Assembly: GCA_964546015.1 (NCBI GenBank)
Contig: CAZJHO010000005.1
Span: forward strand, 132,984-196,983
Reading direction: 5' to 3'
DNA: 64,000 nt
Source of the DNA: JAFGVL01 sp964546015
GTDB lineage: Bacteria > Bacteroidota > Bacteroidia > Bacteroidales > Paludibacteraceae
Part shown: positions 17,415 to 27,300 of the stretch, in pieces
Layout of the letters: each line of letters opens with the position of its first letter
Position numbering within the stretch: position 1 is the stretch's first letter
Notes under the pieces: model-generated
Databases searched by the model: none
What the model was told of the DNA's origin: nothing
What the model saw: only the letters and a program-made list of their open reading frames with translations
Translations under genes and position numbers: made by a program

Positions 17415-17665
17415 TTTTGTACATCATCCTGATGTGCGAAATTAAAAGGGAATCAGGTGAGAATCCTGAACAGTCCCGCTGCTGTAAGCTCTTTAAAACG
17501 CTTTGCACAAAACTTTGCCACTGATTATTAAGTGGAAAGTTGAAAATGGAAAATGGAAAGTGAATAAAAAACTCTTTCAATTTTCAACTTTCAACTTTCA
17601 ACTGATTTCGGGAAGGCGTGCAAAACGGGAGTAAGTCAGAAGACCTACCAAATTAATAACAGTTT
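17415..17665 (+). ncRNA. Cobalamin (B12) riboswitch
   Basis: All conserved boxes of the adenosylcobalamin-type aptamer are present in order: AAAAGGGAATCAGGTGAGAA with TCCTGAAC (17447-17472), AGTCCCGCTGCTGTAAGC, GCCACTG (17517-17523), CGGGAAGGCG (about 17609-17618) and the B12 box AAGTCAGAAGACCTACC (about 17634-17650). Edges are approximate. It leads the five-gene operon starting at 17796, as is common for btuB operons. High B12 should turn the operon off. The stem between GCCACTG and CGGGAAGGCG is replaced by an unusual quasi-palindrome (17531-17603). No strong intrinsic terminator is seen after it, so control is probably at translation. Confidence 0.93.
17531..17603 (+). repeat. Quasi-palindrome inserted in the riboswitch
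   Basis: The arms 17531-17562 and 17572-17603 (32 nt each) can pair at about 27 of 32 positions with a 9-nt loop. They are made of repeats of the words GTTGAAAATGG and TTTCAACT. They sit in the variable peripheral stem of the aptamer. Confidence 0.75.
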
Positions 17666-17795
17666 AAAGCTTTCGAGGAATAAGGCTTGTGAACAAATTT
17701 GGCAGGAATTGCTTACCATGCATTTAATGCTATTTTTTTTCCCAACAATTTTTTCAATGTCGGAAGCTGGTTGATAATTTAATCAATACAGCGAC

Positions 17796-19841
17796 ATGTT
17801 TTTTCTATTTACACGCGATTTCCGAATAAGGATTTTTGTATTCTTGTTTTTTATCCTTACTATGTCTTATGCTTTTGCTCAAGAAAGTAAAGATGACCTT
17901 CAAGTATATGAATTAGATGATCTTATTGTAACCGGACAATCGTACAAAGAAGTAATCCCTGCACAAAAACTAACAGGGGAAGAACTCGAACGCCTTAATA
18001 GCCAATCAGTAGCCGATGCTATCCGCTATTTCTCCGGTGTACAGATAAAAGATTACGGAGGCGTGGGCGGTATCAAGACCGTTGATATTCGCAGTATGGG
18101 CACCAATCAAATGGGTGTTTTTTATGATGGGATACAATTAGGCAATGCACAAAACGGACAAATAGATTTAGGTAAATTTTCGTTGGATAATATTTCTGAA
18201 ATCTCACTTTACAATGGGCAAAAAAGCGAAATATTCCAATCAGCAAAAGATTTTGGAGCAGCCGGAACCATTTATTTACGGACTAATGCTCCCACATTTA
18301 AAGACGACAAAAAGACAAACTTGCGAGCCATACTTCGCGCAGGTTCGTTTGGCTTGGTAAATCCTTCTGTCCTTTGGGAACAAAAAATCACGGATAGAAT
18401 AAGTTCTTCATTTAATGCCGAATACACTTATGCTAACGGCAAATATAAGTTCAAAGAGAAAAAACTAAACCCAGGCGGTACTGTTGCATGGGATACAACT
18501 GCCATTCGTCAAAATGGCGATGTTAATGCTTTTCGTCTCGAAGGTGGGTTAAATGGCTTTTTCAGTACAGGGAATTGGAATGCCAAAGCTTATTATTATG
18601 ATTCGGAACGAGGCATTCCGGGAGCTATTGTCAACAATGTTTGGAAAAACTCCCAACGCCAATGGGATAGGAACTTTTTTGTACAAGGCTCATTTAAGCG
18701 GCATTTTGGAAATAAATACAGTTTGCTTTTCAACACCAAATATGCTTATGACTACATGCGTTACCTTAATCCGGATACTACGCTTATGTATCTCAATAAT
18801 ATATTCAAGCAACAAGAAGCCTACTTTTCATTAGCCAATAAATATTCTATTCTAAGAAATTTGGATATCAATCTTTCTACCGATTTTCAATGGAACTCAT
18901 TGGATGCTAATTTGGTAAATTTTGCATATCCCGAACGCTACACAAGCTTAGTAGCTTTAGCAACTGCTTTTGAATGGCGACGCGTTAAAATGCAGGCAAG
19001 TTTATTGGGAACTTTTGTTTGTGAAAAGATAGGGACTGGAGCAGCAGCTTCTCCCGACAAAGAAGAATACACACCTGCTGTGTTCTTTTCATACCAACCA
19101 TTTAAGAGAATTCCTCTCAACTTTCGGGCATTTTATAAAAAAATATTCCGTATGCCCACTTTCAATGATTTGTATTATACCGATATTGGAAATATACTAC
19201 TCAAACCCGAATATACTACGCAATATGATGTGGGCTTTGAATACACCAAAACATTTCGGAAATCATCTATCAAGTCAGTTGGTATCCAAGCTGATGGGTA
19301 TTATAACACTGTTACCGACAAAATTATTGCTGTTCCCAAAGGTACAGGGCAGTATCGTTGGATGATGATGAACATTGGAAAGGTAGAGATCAGAGGATTG
19401 GATATATCGGGCAACGCAGCATTTCTATTGCCTTACCATATTGCTTTAAACCTGAATGTTACCTATACCTACCAAAAAGCACAGGATTTTACCGATCCTA
19501 CCGATAACTATCCTATAGCGGGAACTTATGGTGGGCAAATAGCCTACATTCCTTGGCATAGCGGCTCGGCAATACTTGGCATAAAGTACAAGTCGTGGGA
19601 TCTGAATTACAGTTTTATCTATGTGGGCGAACGATATCATAATTCTTCCAATATCCTACAAAATTACGAGCAGCCTTGGTATACAAGCGATATGTCTGTC
19701 GGAAAAGAATGCAAAGTATGGAAATTACGCTCGAAACTTACTTTTGAAGTGAACAATCTGTTCGACCAAGCATACGAAGTGATTTTGAACTATCCCATGC
19801 CCGGACGAAACTACAAAGCGATATTAAAAATAGAAATATAA
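17796..19841 (+). CDS. btuB: TonB-dependent cobalamin receptor
   Basis: A 681-residue outer-membrane receptor: signal peptide to about residue 29 (ending MSYAFAQ), a plug domain (ELDDLIVTGQSYKEVIPAQKLTGEELERL, IKTVDIRSMGTNQMGVFYDGIQLGNAQNGQIDL) and a 22-strand barrel ending in the usual aromatic C-terminal strand (NYKAILKIEI). It lacks the N-terminal carboxypeptidase-like extension seen in SusC-type receptors and in the HmuR-like gene at 31554. The substrate call rests on the cobalamin riboswitch directly upstream and the BtuG-like gene downstream. Its energy would come from TonB-ExbBD. Confidence 0.88.
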   Translation: MFFLFTRDFRIRIFVFLFFILTMSYAFAQESKDDLQVYELDDLIVTGQSYKEVIPAQKLTGEELERLNSQSVADAIRYFSGVQIKDYGGVGGIKTVDIRSMGTNQMGVFYDGIQLGNAQNGQIDLGKFSLDNISEISLYNGQKSEIFQSAKDFGAAGTIYLRTNAPTFKDDKKTNLRAILRAGSFGLVNPSVLWEQKITDRISSSFNAEYTYANGKYKFKEKKLNPGGTVAWDTTAIRQNGDVNAFRLEGGLNGFFSTGNWNAKAYYYDSERGIPGAIVNNVWKNSQRQWDRNFFVQGSFKRHFGNKYSLLFNTKYAYDYMRYLNPDTTLMYLNNIFKQQEAYFSLANKYSILRNLDINLSTDFQWNSLDANLVNFAYPERYTSLVALATAFEWRRVKMQASLLGTFVCEKIGTGAAASPDKEEYTPAVFFSYQPFKRIPLNFRAFYKKIFRMPTFNDLYYTDIGNILLKPEYTTQYDVGFEYTKTFRKSSIKSVGIQADGYYNTVTDKIIAVPKGTGQYRWMMMNIGKVEIRGLDISGNAAFLLPYHIALNLNVTYTYQKAQDFTDPTDNYPIAGTYGGQIAYIPWHSGSAILGIKYKSWDLNYSFIYVGERYHNSSNILQNYEQPWYTSDMSVGKECKVWKLRSKLTFEVNNLFDQAYEVILNYPMPGRNYKAILKIEI

Positions 19842-19842
19842 A

Positions 19843-19865
19843 CCACCTAAATTCCCTACAGGTGG
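19843..19865 (+). other. Small hairpin between btuB and btuG-like genes
   Basis: CCACCT and AGGTGG can pair around an 11-nt loop directly after the btuB stop codon. There is no T run, so it is more likely an mRNA-stability or translation element than a terminator. Confidence 0.35.
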
Positions 19866-19898
19866 GGACTAAAAAATCGGAATTAAATATTAAAAATA

Positions 19899-21074
19899 AT
19901 GAGAGTAAATAATTTTTTCAATAGCACTACGCAAAAGCCTCGCCTTTGGGGAGGCTTGGTGGGGCTTGTTATTTTGTCACTATGCTTTTTCACTTCTTGT
20001 CGTGATGATGAAGAGATTTTCATTGCCGAGCAGGAAAATGTATCTGCTCCCGAAGAAACATCTATCACAGGTTTTTATCTGCTTAACGAAGGTAATATGG
20101 GTAGTAATAAATCTACTCTCGATAAATACGATTATTCTACAGGAATTTATTCCCGTAATATTTATGCAGAGGCAAATCCGACTGTTCCCAAAGAATTGGG
20201 CGATGTAGGCAACGACATCAAAATATACGGGAGCAGGTTGTATGCAGTTATCAACTGCTCGAACAAAGTGGAGGTGATGGATGCCAAAACGGCCAAGCGC
20301 ATCGGGCAAATTGATATTCCGAATTGCCGGTATATTCGCTTTAATGGGAAATATGCGTATGTTACTTCGTATGCGGGCCCCGTAGAACTCAATCCCAATT
20401 ACGAACAATTGGGTTATGTCGCTAAAGTAGATACAGCTACATTGCAGGTGTTAGACAGATGTTTGGTCGGTTTTCAGCCCGATGAGATGGAAATTGCCGG
20501 CAATAAAATATATGTAGCCAATTCGGGCGGATACATGTTCCCGAATTATGAAAGCACGGTATCGGTGATTGACATCGCATCGTTTACCGAAACCAAACGC
20601 ATTGAGGTTGCCCGCAACCTGCACCGGCTCCGGGCTGACAGGCTTGGTAACCTGTGGGTTACTTCGCGCGGTGATTATTATACCCAACCATCCCGCCTTT
20701 ATTGGATTGATACAAAGAATGATATACTGGTTGATTCTCTCGACATTGCCGTATCAAATTTCCATTTGGACGGCGATTCGCTTTACCTGTACAGCGTGGA
20801 ATGGAGCTATATCTCCATGTCGAACGAAATCACATATGGTATTGTGGATGTTGCAAAAAAAGAAATTGTAACCCGTAATTTCATTACCGACGGCACTGAT
20901 GCTCAAATAAAAATTCCTTATGGGATTGCCGTCAACCCACAAACAAAAGACATTTATGTGACCGATGCCAAAAACTATGTCAACCCCGGTACACTTTATT
21001 GCTTCAACAAAGGCGGTAAACAAAAATGGAATGTACGAACGGGAGATATTCCGGCTCATTTCGTATTCTATTAA
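19899..21074 (+). CDS. btuG: BtuG-like surface beta-propeller lipoprotein
   Basis: A 391-residue lipoprotein with Cys34 in FFTSC followed by RDDEE, an acidic stretch after the lipidated Cys like the surface-export signals of Bacteroidetes lipoproteins. The rest is a YncE/DUF5074-type seven-bladed propeller (GNDIKIYGSRLYAVINCSNKVEVMDAKT; GNKIYVANSGGY; LGNLWVTSRGDYY; DIYVTDAKNY). In Bacteroides, BtuG proteins of this type sit on BtuB as a lid and hold cobalamin with extreme affinity. The position directly after btuB under a B12 riboswitch supports the same role. The symbol is assigned by context and fold, not by alignment. Confidence 0.82.
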   Translation: MRVNNFFNSTTQKPRLWGGLVGLVILSLCFFTSCRDDEEIFIAEQENVSAPEETSITGFYLLNEGNMGSNKSTLDKYDYSTGIYSRNIYAEANPTVPKELGDVGNDIKIYGSRLYAVINCSNKVEVMDAKTAKRIGQIDIPNCRYIRFNGKYAYVTSYAGPVELNPNYEQLGYVAKVDTATLQVLDRCLVGFQPDEMEIAGNKIYVANSGGYMFPNYESTVSVIDIASFTETKRIEVARNLHRLRADRLGNLWVTSRGDYYTQPSRLYWIDTKNDILVDSLDIAVSNFHLDGDSLYLYSVEWSYISMSNEITYGIVDVAKKEIVTRNFITDGTDAQIKIPYGIAVNPQTKDIYVTDAKNYVNPGTLYCFNKGGKQKWNVRTGDIPAHFVFY

Positions 21075-21094
21075 TATAATAATACACAAGAATC

Positions 21095-22282
21095 ATGAAA
21101 CAAAAAATCTTTTTTGTAATCGTTTTTTTCTTCTCAGCAATTAGTATTGTCAGAGCAGTGTCGCCTTATATCAGTAAAGTATTTGATTTTCGTCCTGCTC
21201 CAGGACAATTTGTAAACAAATTACCTGAATACGAAATCGGTGATACACAGGAAGACATGAATCGTAAAGCCGAAGAAAGTATTAGTGGCGAAAATAAAGT
21301 GCTGATTTCCTTGGGTGGTTACGGAGGGTATGTCATTTTTGGGTTTGACCATCCTATTGTGAATGTATCGGGACAAAGTGATTTTAAGATATGGGGAAAT
21401 GCGTTTTTTGCTACTTCTAATCCTAATCCGGATGCTTCGCGTGATGGAGGGAGCTGTGAGCCCGGCATTGTAAAAGTCTCTTATGATGCTAATGGGAATA
21501 GCATCCCTGATGATGAATGGTATGAATTAGCAGGTAGCGAATACCACAAGCCTGAAACCATTAAAAACTATCGGCTCACATACCATAAACCTGATGAGAA
21601 TAAGGTGAAAGTCCCTATGCCCGGTTATCCGTTTTTGAACGACATTACTTATATAAAATGGGAAACCAACCAAGCGGATGATGGCTATTTGTTTCGTAAT
21701 ATTTTTCATACACAGCCTTATTATCCCCAATGGATAACGGATGAAACGCTCACATTTGAGGGAACTAAGCTTGCTGACAATTATGCGGATGAAAGCGGAA
21801 CAGGTTCGTACTTTGTACAATATGCTTACTCATGGGGGTATGCAGATAACTACCCTAACAATGACGATCGTTCCAACTTTAATATAGAGTGGGCGATAGA
21901 TACCGAAGGAAATCCGGTACATCTTCCGGAGATTCATTTTGTGAAGGTATATACAGGTGTAAACCAGTATTGTGGTTGGCTGGGCGAAACCTCTACCGAA
22001 ATAATGGGAGCCGAAGATTTACATCCTGATGCGTCGTCAGCAAATGTTAATAATATCTCTCAGGATAAAAATGCTATCCATTTGCTAAATAATCCTATAA
22101 AAGATCGACTGATAATAACTTCTGAAAAACCGAAAACCGTGGATATTTACAATTATTTGGGTTGTAAACAGATGTCGTTCAAGGTGGAAAGCGGCACTAA
22201 TTATATCCCTTGCAATCAATTATTAAAAGGCATTTATATCCTTATAACCGGAAATAAAACAATCAAATTTATAAAACAATAA
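21095..22282 (+). CDS. Secreted B12-operon protein with type IX sorting domain
   Basis: A 395-residue protein with a signal peptide (KIFFVIVFFFSAISIVRA). The core (SPYISKVFDFRPAPGQFVNK, then ENKVLISLGGYGGYVIFGFDHPI, GNAFFATSNPNPDASRDGGSCEPGIVKVSYDANGN, and WAIDTEGNPVHLPEIHFVKVYTGVN) belongs to a 'cell surface protein' family that recurs in Bacteroidetes B12 loci; I know of no settled function. It ends in a sorting domain (IHLLNNPIKDRLIITSEKP to LLKGIYILITGNKTIKFIKQ) for type IX export. It starts 20 bp after btuG and lies in the same operon, so a part in extracellular capture of corrinoids is a reasonable inference. Confidence 0.7.
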   Translation: MKQKIFFVIVFFFSAISIVRAVSPYISKVFDFRPAPGQFVNKLPEYEIGDTQEDMNRKAEESISGENKVLISLGGYGGYVIFGFDHPIVNVSGQSDFKIWGNAFFATSNPNPDASRDGGSCEPGIVKVSYDANGNSIPDDEWYELAGSEYHKPETIKNYRLTYHKPDENKVKVPMPGYPFLNDITYIKWETNQADDGYLFRNIFHTQPYYPQWITDETLTFEGTKLADNYADESGTGSYFVQYAYSWGYADNYPNNDDRSNFNIEWAIDTEGNPVHLPEIHFVKVYTGVNQYCGWLGETSTEIMGAEDLHPDASSANVNNISQDKNAIHLLNNPIKDRLIITSEKPKTVDIYNYLGCKQMSFKVESGTNYIPCNQLLKGIYILITGNKTIKFIKQ

Positions 22283-22316
22283 TTTTATTTATTAACATTT
22301 TTAAATTTTATCAATC

Positions 22317-23447
22317 ATGAAAAAGAAAATTTTCTCTTTAGCGTTTAGTCTTGCATTATGGGCAAGTAATGTAGTGTTCGCCGCCAATCCGGGCGAAGTT
22401 ATAACTTTGGATTTGAGCCAGCCAACCAACCCTACAACATTTAATGTAGATGCAAATGGCGTTTGGACAGAAACTTACAATGATGTGGATTACACTTTTA
22501 TTGAATTTAACAGTCCCTTTTCATTCTCGCATATAATTCCCCCAAGTGCGTCTTATGGAGGTTATTACTGGGACGGATTTACTTACAGCAAAAACGGCGA
22601 CAATACCAATTATTTCGATGGTGGCAGCAGTCAAAGTTGGGTAGGACACCAATGGGGCAATATGGCAGGTGGAGGTATCAAAACCGATACCCAAGGCAAT
22701 GTAATGAAAGACGGAAACGGCATAGTGCTTACCGATTCCGACACGCCTTATTTGGTAGCTTATTGGGGATATTGGATGGACGACGATTATTATCAAAATA
22801 ATTATCTTCCAGAACCTACGCATAATCTTCAAACAATTTTTACTGACGGAAACACCTACGAAGCCGTAGGAATGTATGTAAATAATCATCCATGGCCCTA
22901 TTATGGAAATATTAATGGTGATGGATTTGCTCGAGCCCTCGACCAGGAAGGAGATTATTTCAAACTGATTATTCATGGACTTGATGAAAACTATGAGAAT
23001 AATGGAAAATCCGTTGAATATTACCTTGCCAAATACGAGAATGGCCAACTTATCCAAAGCCCTGATTGGGAATGGGTAGATTTGTCCGCCCTAGGCGAAG
23101 TTGGCGGATTATATTATACGCTCGAAACTACTGATGCAGGGATGTGGGGGCCGAATACCGCAGTTTATTTCTGCATGGATAAATTACAAATACGCGTTTC
23201 CGGTACTCCTACAAAGGTTCCAGATACTATTGCCGATACTCAACTTTCCGTTTATCCAAACCCATTTGCCGATTATATAAATGTGAAAACCAATACCGAC
23301 AGCCGTGTTGCCATCTACAATATTTCGGGACAATGCGTGTTGAATAAAGCCGTTGTAGTGGGCGAAAACCACATCGAAACTTCTGCGTTACCTAAAGGAA
23401 CTTATATTTTGAAGTGTGGAGAAAATACAATAAAAATTATAAAATAA
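22317..23447 (+). CDS. DUF4465 secreted protein with type IX sorting domain
   Basis: A 376-residue protein with a signal peptide ending VVFAA. The body is a DUF4465-type beta-sandwich rich in aromatic residues (GGYYWDGFTYSKNGDNTNYFDG, YLVAYWGYWMDDDYY, EAVGMYVNNHPWPYYG, EYYLAKYENGQLI, MWGPNTAVYFCMDKLQI), followed by a type A sorting domain (LSVYPNPFADYINVKT to GTYILKCGENTIKIIK). Gut Bacteroides secrete additional B12-binding proteins (BtuH) from such loci; whether this is one cannot be decided here. It is the fourth gene of the riboswitch-led operon. Confidence 0.78.
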   Translation: MKKKIFSLAFSLALWASNVVFAANPGEVITLDLSQPTNPTTFNVDANGVWTETYNDVDYTFIEFNSPFSFSHIIPPSASYGGYYWDGFTYSKNGDNTNYFDGGSSQSWVGHQWGNMAGGGIKTDTQGNVMKDGNGIVLTDSDTPYLVAYWGYWMDDDYYQNNYLPEPTHNLQTIFTDGNTYEAVGMYVNNHPWPYYGNINGDGFARALDQEGDYFKLIIHGLDENYENNGKSVEYYLAKYENGQLIQSPDWEWVDLSALGEVGGLYYTLETTDAGMWGPNTAVYFCMDKLQIRVSGTPTKVPDTIADTQLSVYPNPFADYINVKTNTDSRVAIYNISGQCVLNKAVVVGENHIETSALPKGTYILKCGENTIKIIK

Positions 23448-23529
23448 GCAATAACAGAATATTTAAAAAGGTCAGTTTCCTGACAGGAGGGAGCTGATCT
23501 TTCAATAAAAAATAAAAAACAAAATACAA

Positions 23530-24102
23530 ATGGAAAATAATAAAATAGATTTAAGATTCAGTGTTATCAGTATGATAATCTTGTTAGCTGCTATGAGCCG
23601 TTTAATTCCTCATCCTGCCAATTTTGCCCCGATAGGAGGAATGGCTCTTTTTGGCGCAGCTTATTTTAGTAAGCGATATTGGGCTTTTATTATTCCGATA
23701 GTCTCCATGTGGATTAGCGACCTTATATTAAACAATGTGGTGTATGGAGAATATTTCGACCGTTTTGTGTGGTTTTATGAAGGTTCATTGTTTACTTATG
23801 GTGCATTCGTATTGATTGTATTACTTGGTTTCATGACACTAAAAATAGTTCGGGTACAAAATCTGATAGTTACATCTTTAATAGCTTCTGTACTATTTTT
23901 TTTCGTATCTAATTTTGGAGTGTGGATGTCTTCTATGATTTATCCTCATACGGCCGAAGGACTTATCAGTTGTTATATAGCCGGATTACCGTTTTTCAAA
24001 AATACATTGTTTGGTGATTTGTTTTACAGTGCTGTTTTATTTGGCGCATTTGAATTAAGTGTAAGACGATTTCCACAATTGCAGCTACAGAATATCAAGT
24101 AA
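23530..24102 (+). CDS. DUF6580 membrane protein, probable B12 ECF-type S component
   Basis: A 190-residue protein with about five or six membrane segments. The N-terminal signature RLIPHPANFAPIGGMALFGAAYF is that of the DUF6580 family, whose members sit in cobalamin operons and resemble substrate-binding S components of ECF transporters. It lies at the end of the operon and would be the inner-membrane step of uptake. No ATPase or T component is in the window, so it would have to share one or act alone, as BtuM-type proteins are thought to. An 82-bp gap with a weak hairpin (about 23466-23502) precedes it. Confidence 0.7.
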   Translation: MENNKIDLRFSVISMIILLAAMSRLIPHPANFAPIGGMALFGAAYFSKRYWAFIIPIVSMWISDLILNNVVYGEYFDRFVWFYEGSLFTYGAFVLIVLLGFMTLKIVRVQNLIVTSLIASVLFFFVSNFGVWMSSMIYPHTAEGLISCYIAGLPFFKNTLFGDLFYSAVLFGAFELSVRRFPQLQLQNIK

Positions 24103-24263
24103 TTTAAATAAAGAAAAAATAAGCACTATAATTTGTACTGAATATCTTGATCGGAAGAGAAAAAAGCTTACATCACAACTTCAATTATGTTTAAGTAACT
24201 TGTATTATAGAATATGAAAAATAAACAATTGAAGTAAAATAACGGCGATAAACTATTTATTTA

Positions 24264-24302
24264 AACAAGGGCTTTGCATAAGTGTAAAGCCCTTGTTGTT
24301 TT
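24264..24302 (+). terminator. Terminator of the B12 operon
   Basis: AACAAGGGCTTT (24264-24275) and AAAGCCCTTGTT (24286-24297) form a perfect 12-bp stem with a 10-nt loop, then GTTTTC. It separates the B12 operon from the heme operon. Confidence 0.8.
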
Positions 24303-24370
24303 CATTCCGTTTTGCGTCAGTTTCATTCCGTTTTGCGTCAGTGGTCATTGAAGGGGTCTATCTACCTTTG
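24300..24370 (+). promoter_or_regulatory. AraC-type tandem operator and promoter of hmuSTUV
   Basis: A 21-bp unit (T + TTCATTCCGTTTTGCGTCAG) occurs twice in perfect tandem, 24300-24320 and 24321-24341. Exactly 21 nt later comes the -7 box TACCTTTG (24363-24370). No -33 box is present, and the repeat lies where an activator would replace it. The same unit at the same distance stands before hmuR (31401-31469). Confidence 0.8.
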
Positions 24371-24395
24371 CAAGCCAAACTTTACATGTTATAAA

Positions 24396-27300
24396 ATGAA
24401 AAAGAAGATTCTCCTTATTCTTGCCACTTTAGTATCGATTGTGGTTTTATTTTTTATCTATAATATATATTTTTCCACTACTAAAATAGCTTTGGTAAAC
24501 TTTCAAAAGTTTCAGGTAGCCGAGTTGATAAAATCTAACGAAGACGATTTTATTTCAGTAGAAGAAGTTTCGATTGAAGAGCTTGATAAACTCCGTAAAT
24601 ATGATGCCGTGCTTGTTTGGGGAATGGGTATGCGCATTACTGCCGAACAACGCGAATTGATACAAAAAGCCGCAAGCAAAACCGCCATTTACACCATGGC
24701 AGCTACCAATCCCGAAAACAATATTTGCAGCATCGACAGCCTAAAGCTCAAAATCATTAAAGAATACATTGACAACGGTGGAAGCAAAAATAACGCGAAC
24801 CTGTTTCGTTACATCCGTAAAGAAATAGACCGAAAGAAATTTTTTGTAGTGGAGCCCGAAGCTCCTACAGAAAAACCTTCGGATGTACTTTATTATTTAG
24901 ATAAAAACAAATATTTCAAAACCGTTGTCGAATTTGAAGAGTATCTAAGACAAGAAAAAATATTCCGACTCAATGCTCCTAAAATAGCCATAATAGGCGG
25001 AATGAGTGACCCTTTCGGTGAAAATTGCGACAACCTTGATAGTCTTATATTATCGTTTCAGCGCTCAGGAGTAAATGTATATCCTGTGGCTTCGATGATG
25101 AAACGATTAGCATTTTTACAGGAGATAAACCCCGATGCAGTTATTTACATGCCTCACGGGCGACTTTCAATGATGATGCCTGATGCTGCTGTGAAATGGT
25201 TTAAAGAACGAAACATCCCTTTGTTTGGTGCACTTACCACCATGCAACCAGCTGACGAATGGACAAAAGACCCTCAGGGTATGATGGGCGGTTTCCTATC
25301 GCAAAGTGTAGTGATGCCTGAACTCGACGGGGCTATTTATCCTTATGTAATCAACGCTCAATATGTTGATAAAAACGGCTTGTATTTGTTTAAAACTATT
25401 CCCGAACGATTAAAGAGTTTTACCCGGCTTGTCAATAATTTTATTTCGCTTAAAAAGAAAAATAACGCCGACAAACGCGTAGCCATTTATTACTTCAAAG
25501 GAGTTGGTCAGCAAACCCTTACGGCGCAAGGCTTAGAGACTGTCCCATCACTTTATAATTTATTGAAAAAGCTAAAAGTTGAAGGCTATAAAGTAGATAA
25601 CTTGCCCGAAAATGAAAAAGCCTTCGAAGCCCTGTTGCAAAAGCAAGGATCAGTACTTGGTGCATATGCAAAAGGAGCTTTTGATAATTTCCTGAAAAAC
25701 GGAAATCCCGCATTGATAGAAAAACATGAATATGAAGCTTGGATAAAACAATCACTTCCAGATTCACTTTACAATGATGTGGTAAAAAATTATGGGGAAG
25801 CGCCTGGCGACTATATGTCGGTGAGTGAAAACGGAAAAAATTATCTGGCAGTAGCCCGTATTCAATTGGGAAATATTGTTTTGCTGCCGCAACCCATGGC
25901 AGGATTAGGTGACGATGCTTTTAAAATTGTACATGGAACTAAATTAGCTCCTCCGCACACTTACATTGCTTCATACCTATGGACGCAATACGGCTTCAAA
26001 GCCGATGTTATGATACATTTTGGAACGCACGGCAGCCTTGAGTTTACGCCAAGTAAACAAGTAGCTTTAAGTAACAACGATTGGCCGGACAGATTAGTAG
26101 GTACAGTGCCTCATTTCTATTATTATTCCATTGGTAATGTGGGCGAAAGCATGATGGCAAAACGCCGTTCGTACGCCACGCTTGTGTCTTACCTTACTCC
26201 TCCTTTTATGGAGAGCAATATGCGGGGTATGTTTGCTTCATTGAACGACAGAATTAGGGCTTACAACAAAGCCTCTGAGAACGATAAAAACCGAACTTCG
26301 TTGGCAGTGAAAAAAGTAGTTGTACAAATGGGCTTGCACCGCGATTTAAAACTCGACAGCATTTTAAATAAACCTTATACTGCCGAACAAATTGAACAAA
26401 TAGACAATTTTGCCGAAGAAATAGCCAACGAAAAAATAGTTGGGCATTTATACACTACAGGTGTTTTGTACGAAAAAACACAAATACAATCGACAGTAAT
26501 GGCAATGAGTGCAGATCCAATTGCTTACAGTTTGGCTGCATTGGATAAACAACGCAAACGAGTAACCGATGCACAGTTGAAAAACAAAGTATTTTTTACC
26601 GATAAATACCTCAATCCTGCCAAAAGGTTAGTTAATCAGGTGTTAGCAGGCAAAAGAGTCGATAGTACATTAATTTGTTCGGTAGCCGGAATTTCGACTG
26701 AAGAGCTTACCAATGCACACAACATATTGAAACCTAAAAAAGGTGGTATGGCTGCGATGATGCAGGGAGGTAATGTGGATACAAAAAATATGGATTCGCG
26801 CATGAAAGAAGCTGTCAAAAAAGGTAAACATCCATCGTGGGTACCCAAAATAGGTTCGAGCCCTGGAGGGGCAACTAAAACTCTTCAAACACAAGCTCAA
26901 CCGGTTCAAATGCCAAAACCGGATAAAAATGAACCTGTCAAAGAGCAAAAACAATACGCACAAGCAATTGTGGAGGTAGAGCGTACATTAAACAATATTG
27001 TACAATACAAAAAATCGTTAGAAAACAGCCCACAGGTAGAATTAGACGCTATTATTAATGCCTTGAATGGCGGATATGTAGCCCCTTCTTCGGGTGGCGA
27101 TGCAGTTGCTAATCCTTCGGCAATTCCTACAGGACGCAATCTGTATGCTGTCAATGCCGAATCTACACCTTCTGAAAATGCATGGTATAAAGGGGTTGAG
27201 TTGGCAAAAGCCACTATTGAGCAATATCGCAAACAACATAATGCTTATCCGCACAAGGTAAGTTACACTTTTTGGAGCAGTGAATTTATCGAAAGCGAAG

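Noticed and set aside
17392..17580. 62-codon minus-strand frame in the riboswitch region
   Set aside because: It is antisense to the conserved aptamer and partly translates the quasi-palindrome.
17720..17750. Intrinsic terminator as expression platform of the riboswitch (GCAT-TTA-ATGC then eight T)
   Set aside because: The stem is only four bp; it is too weak to call, so translational control is favoured.
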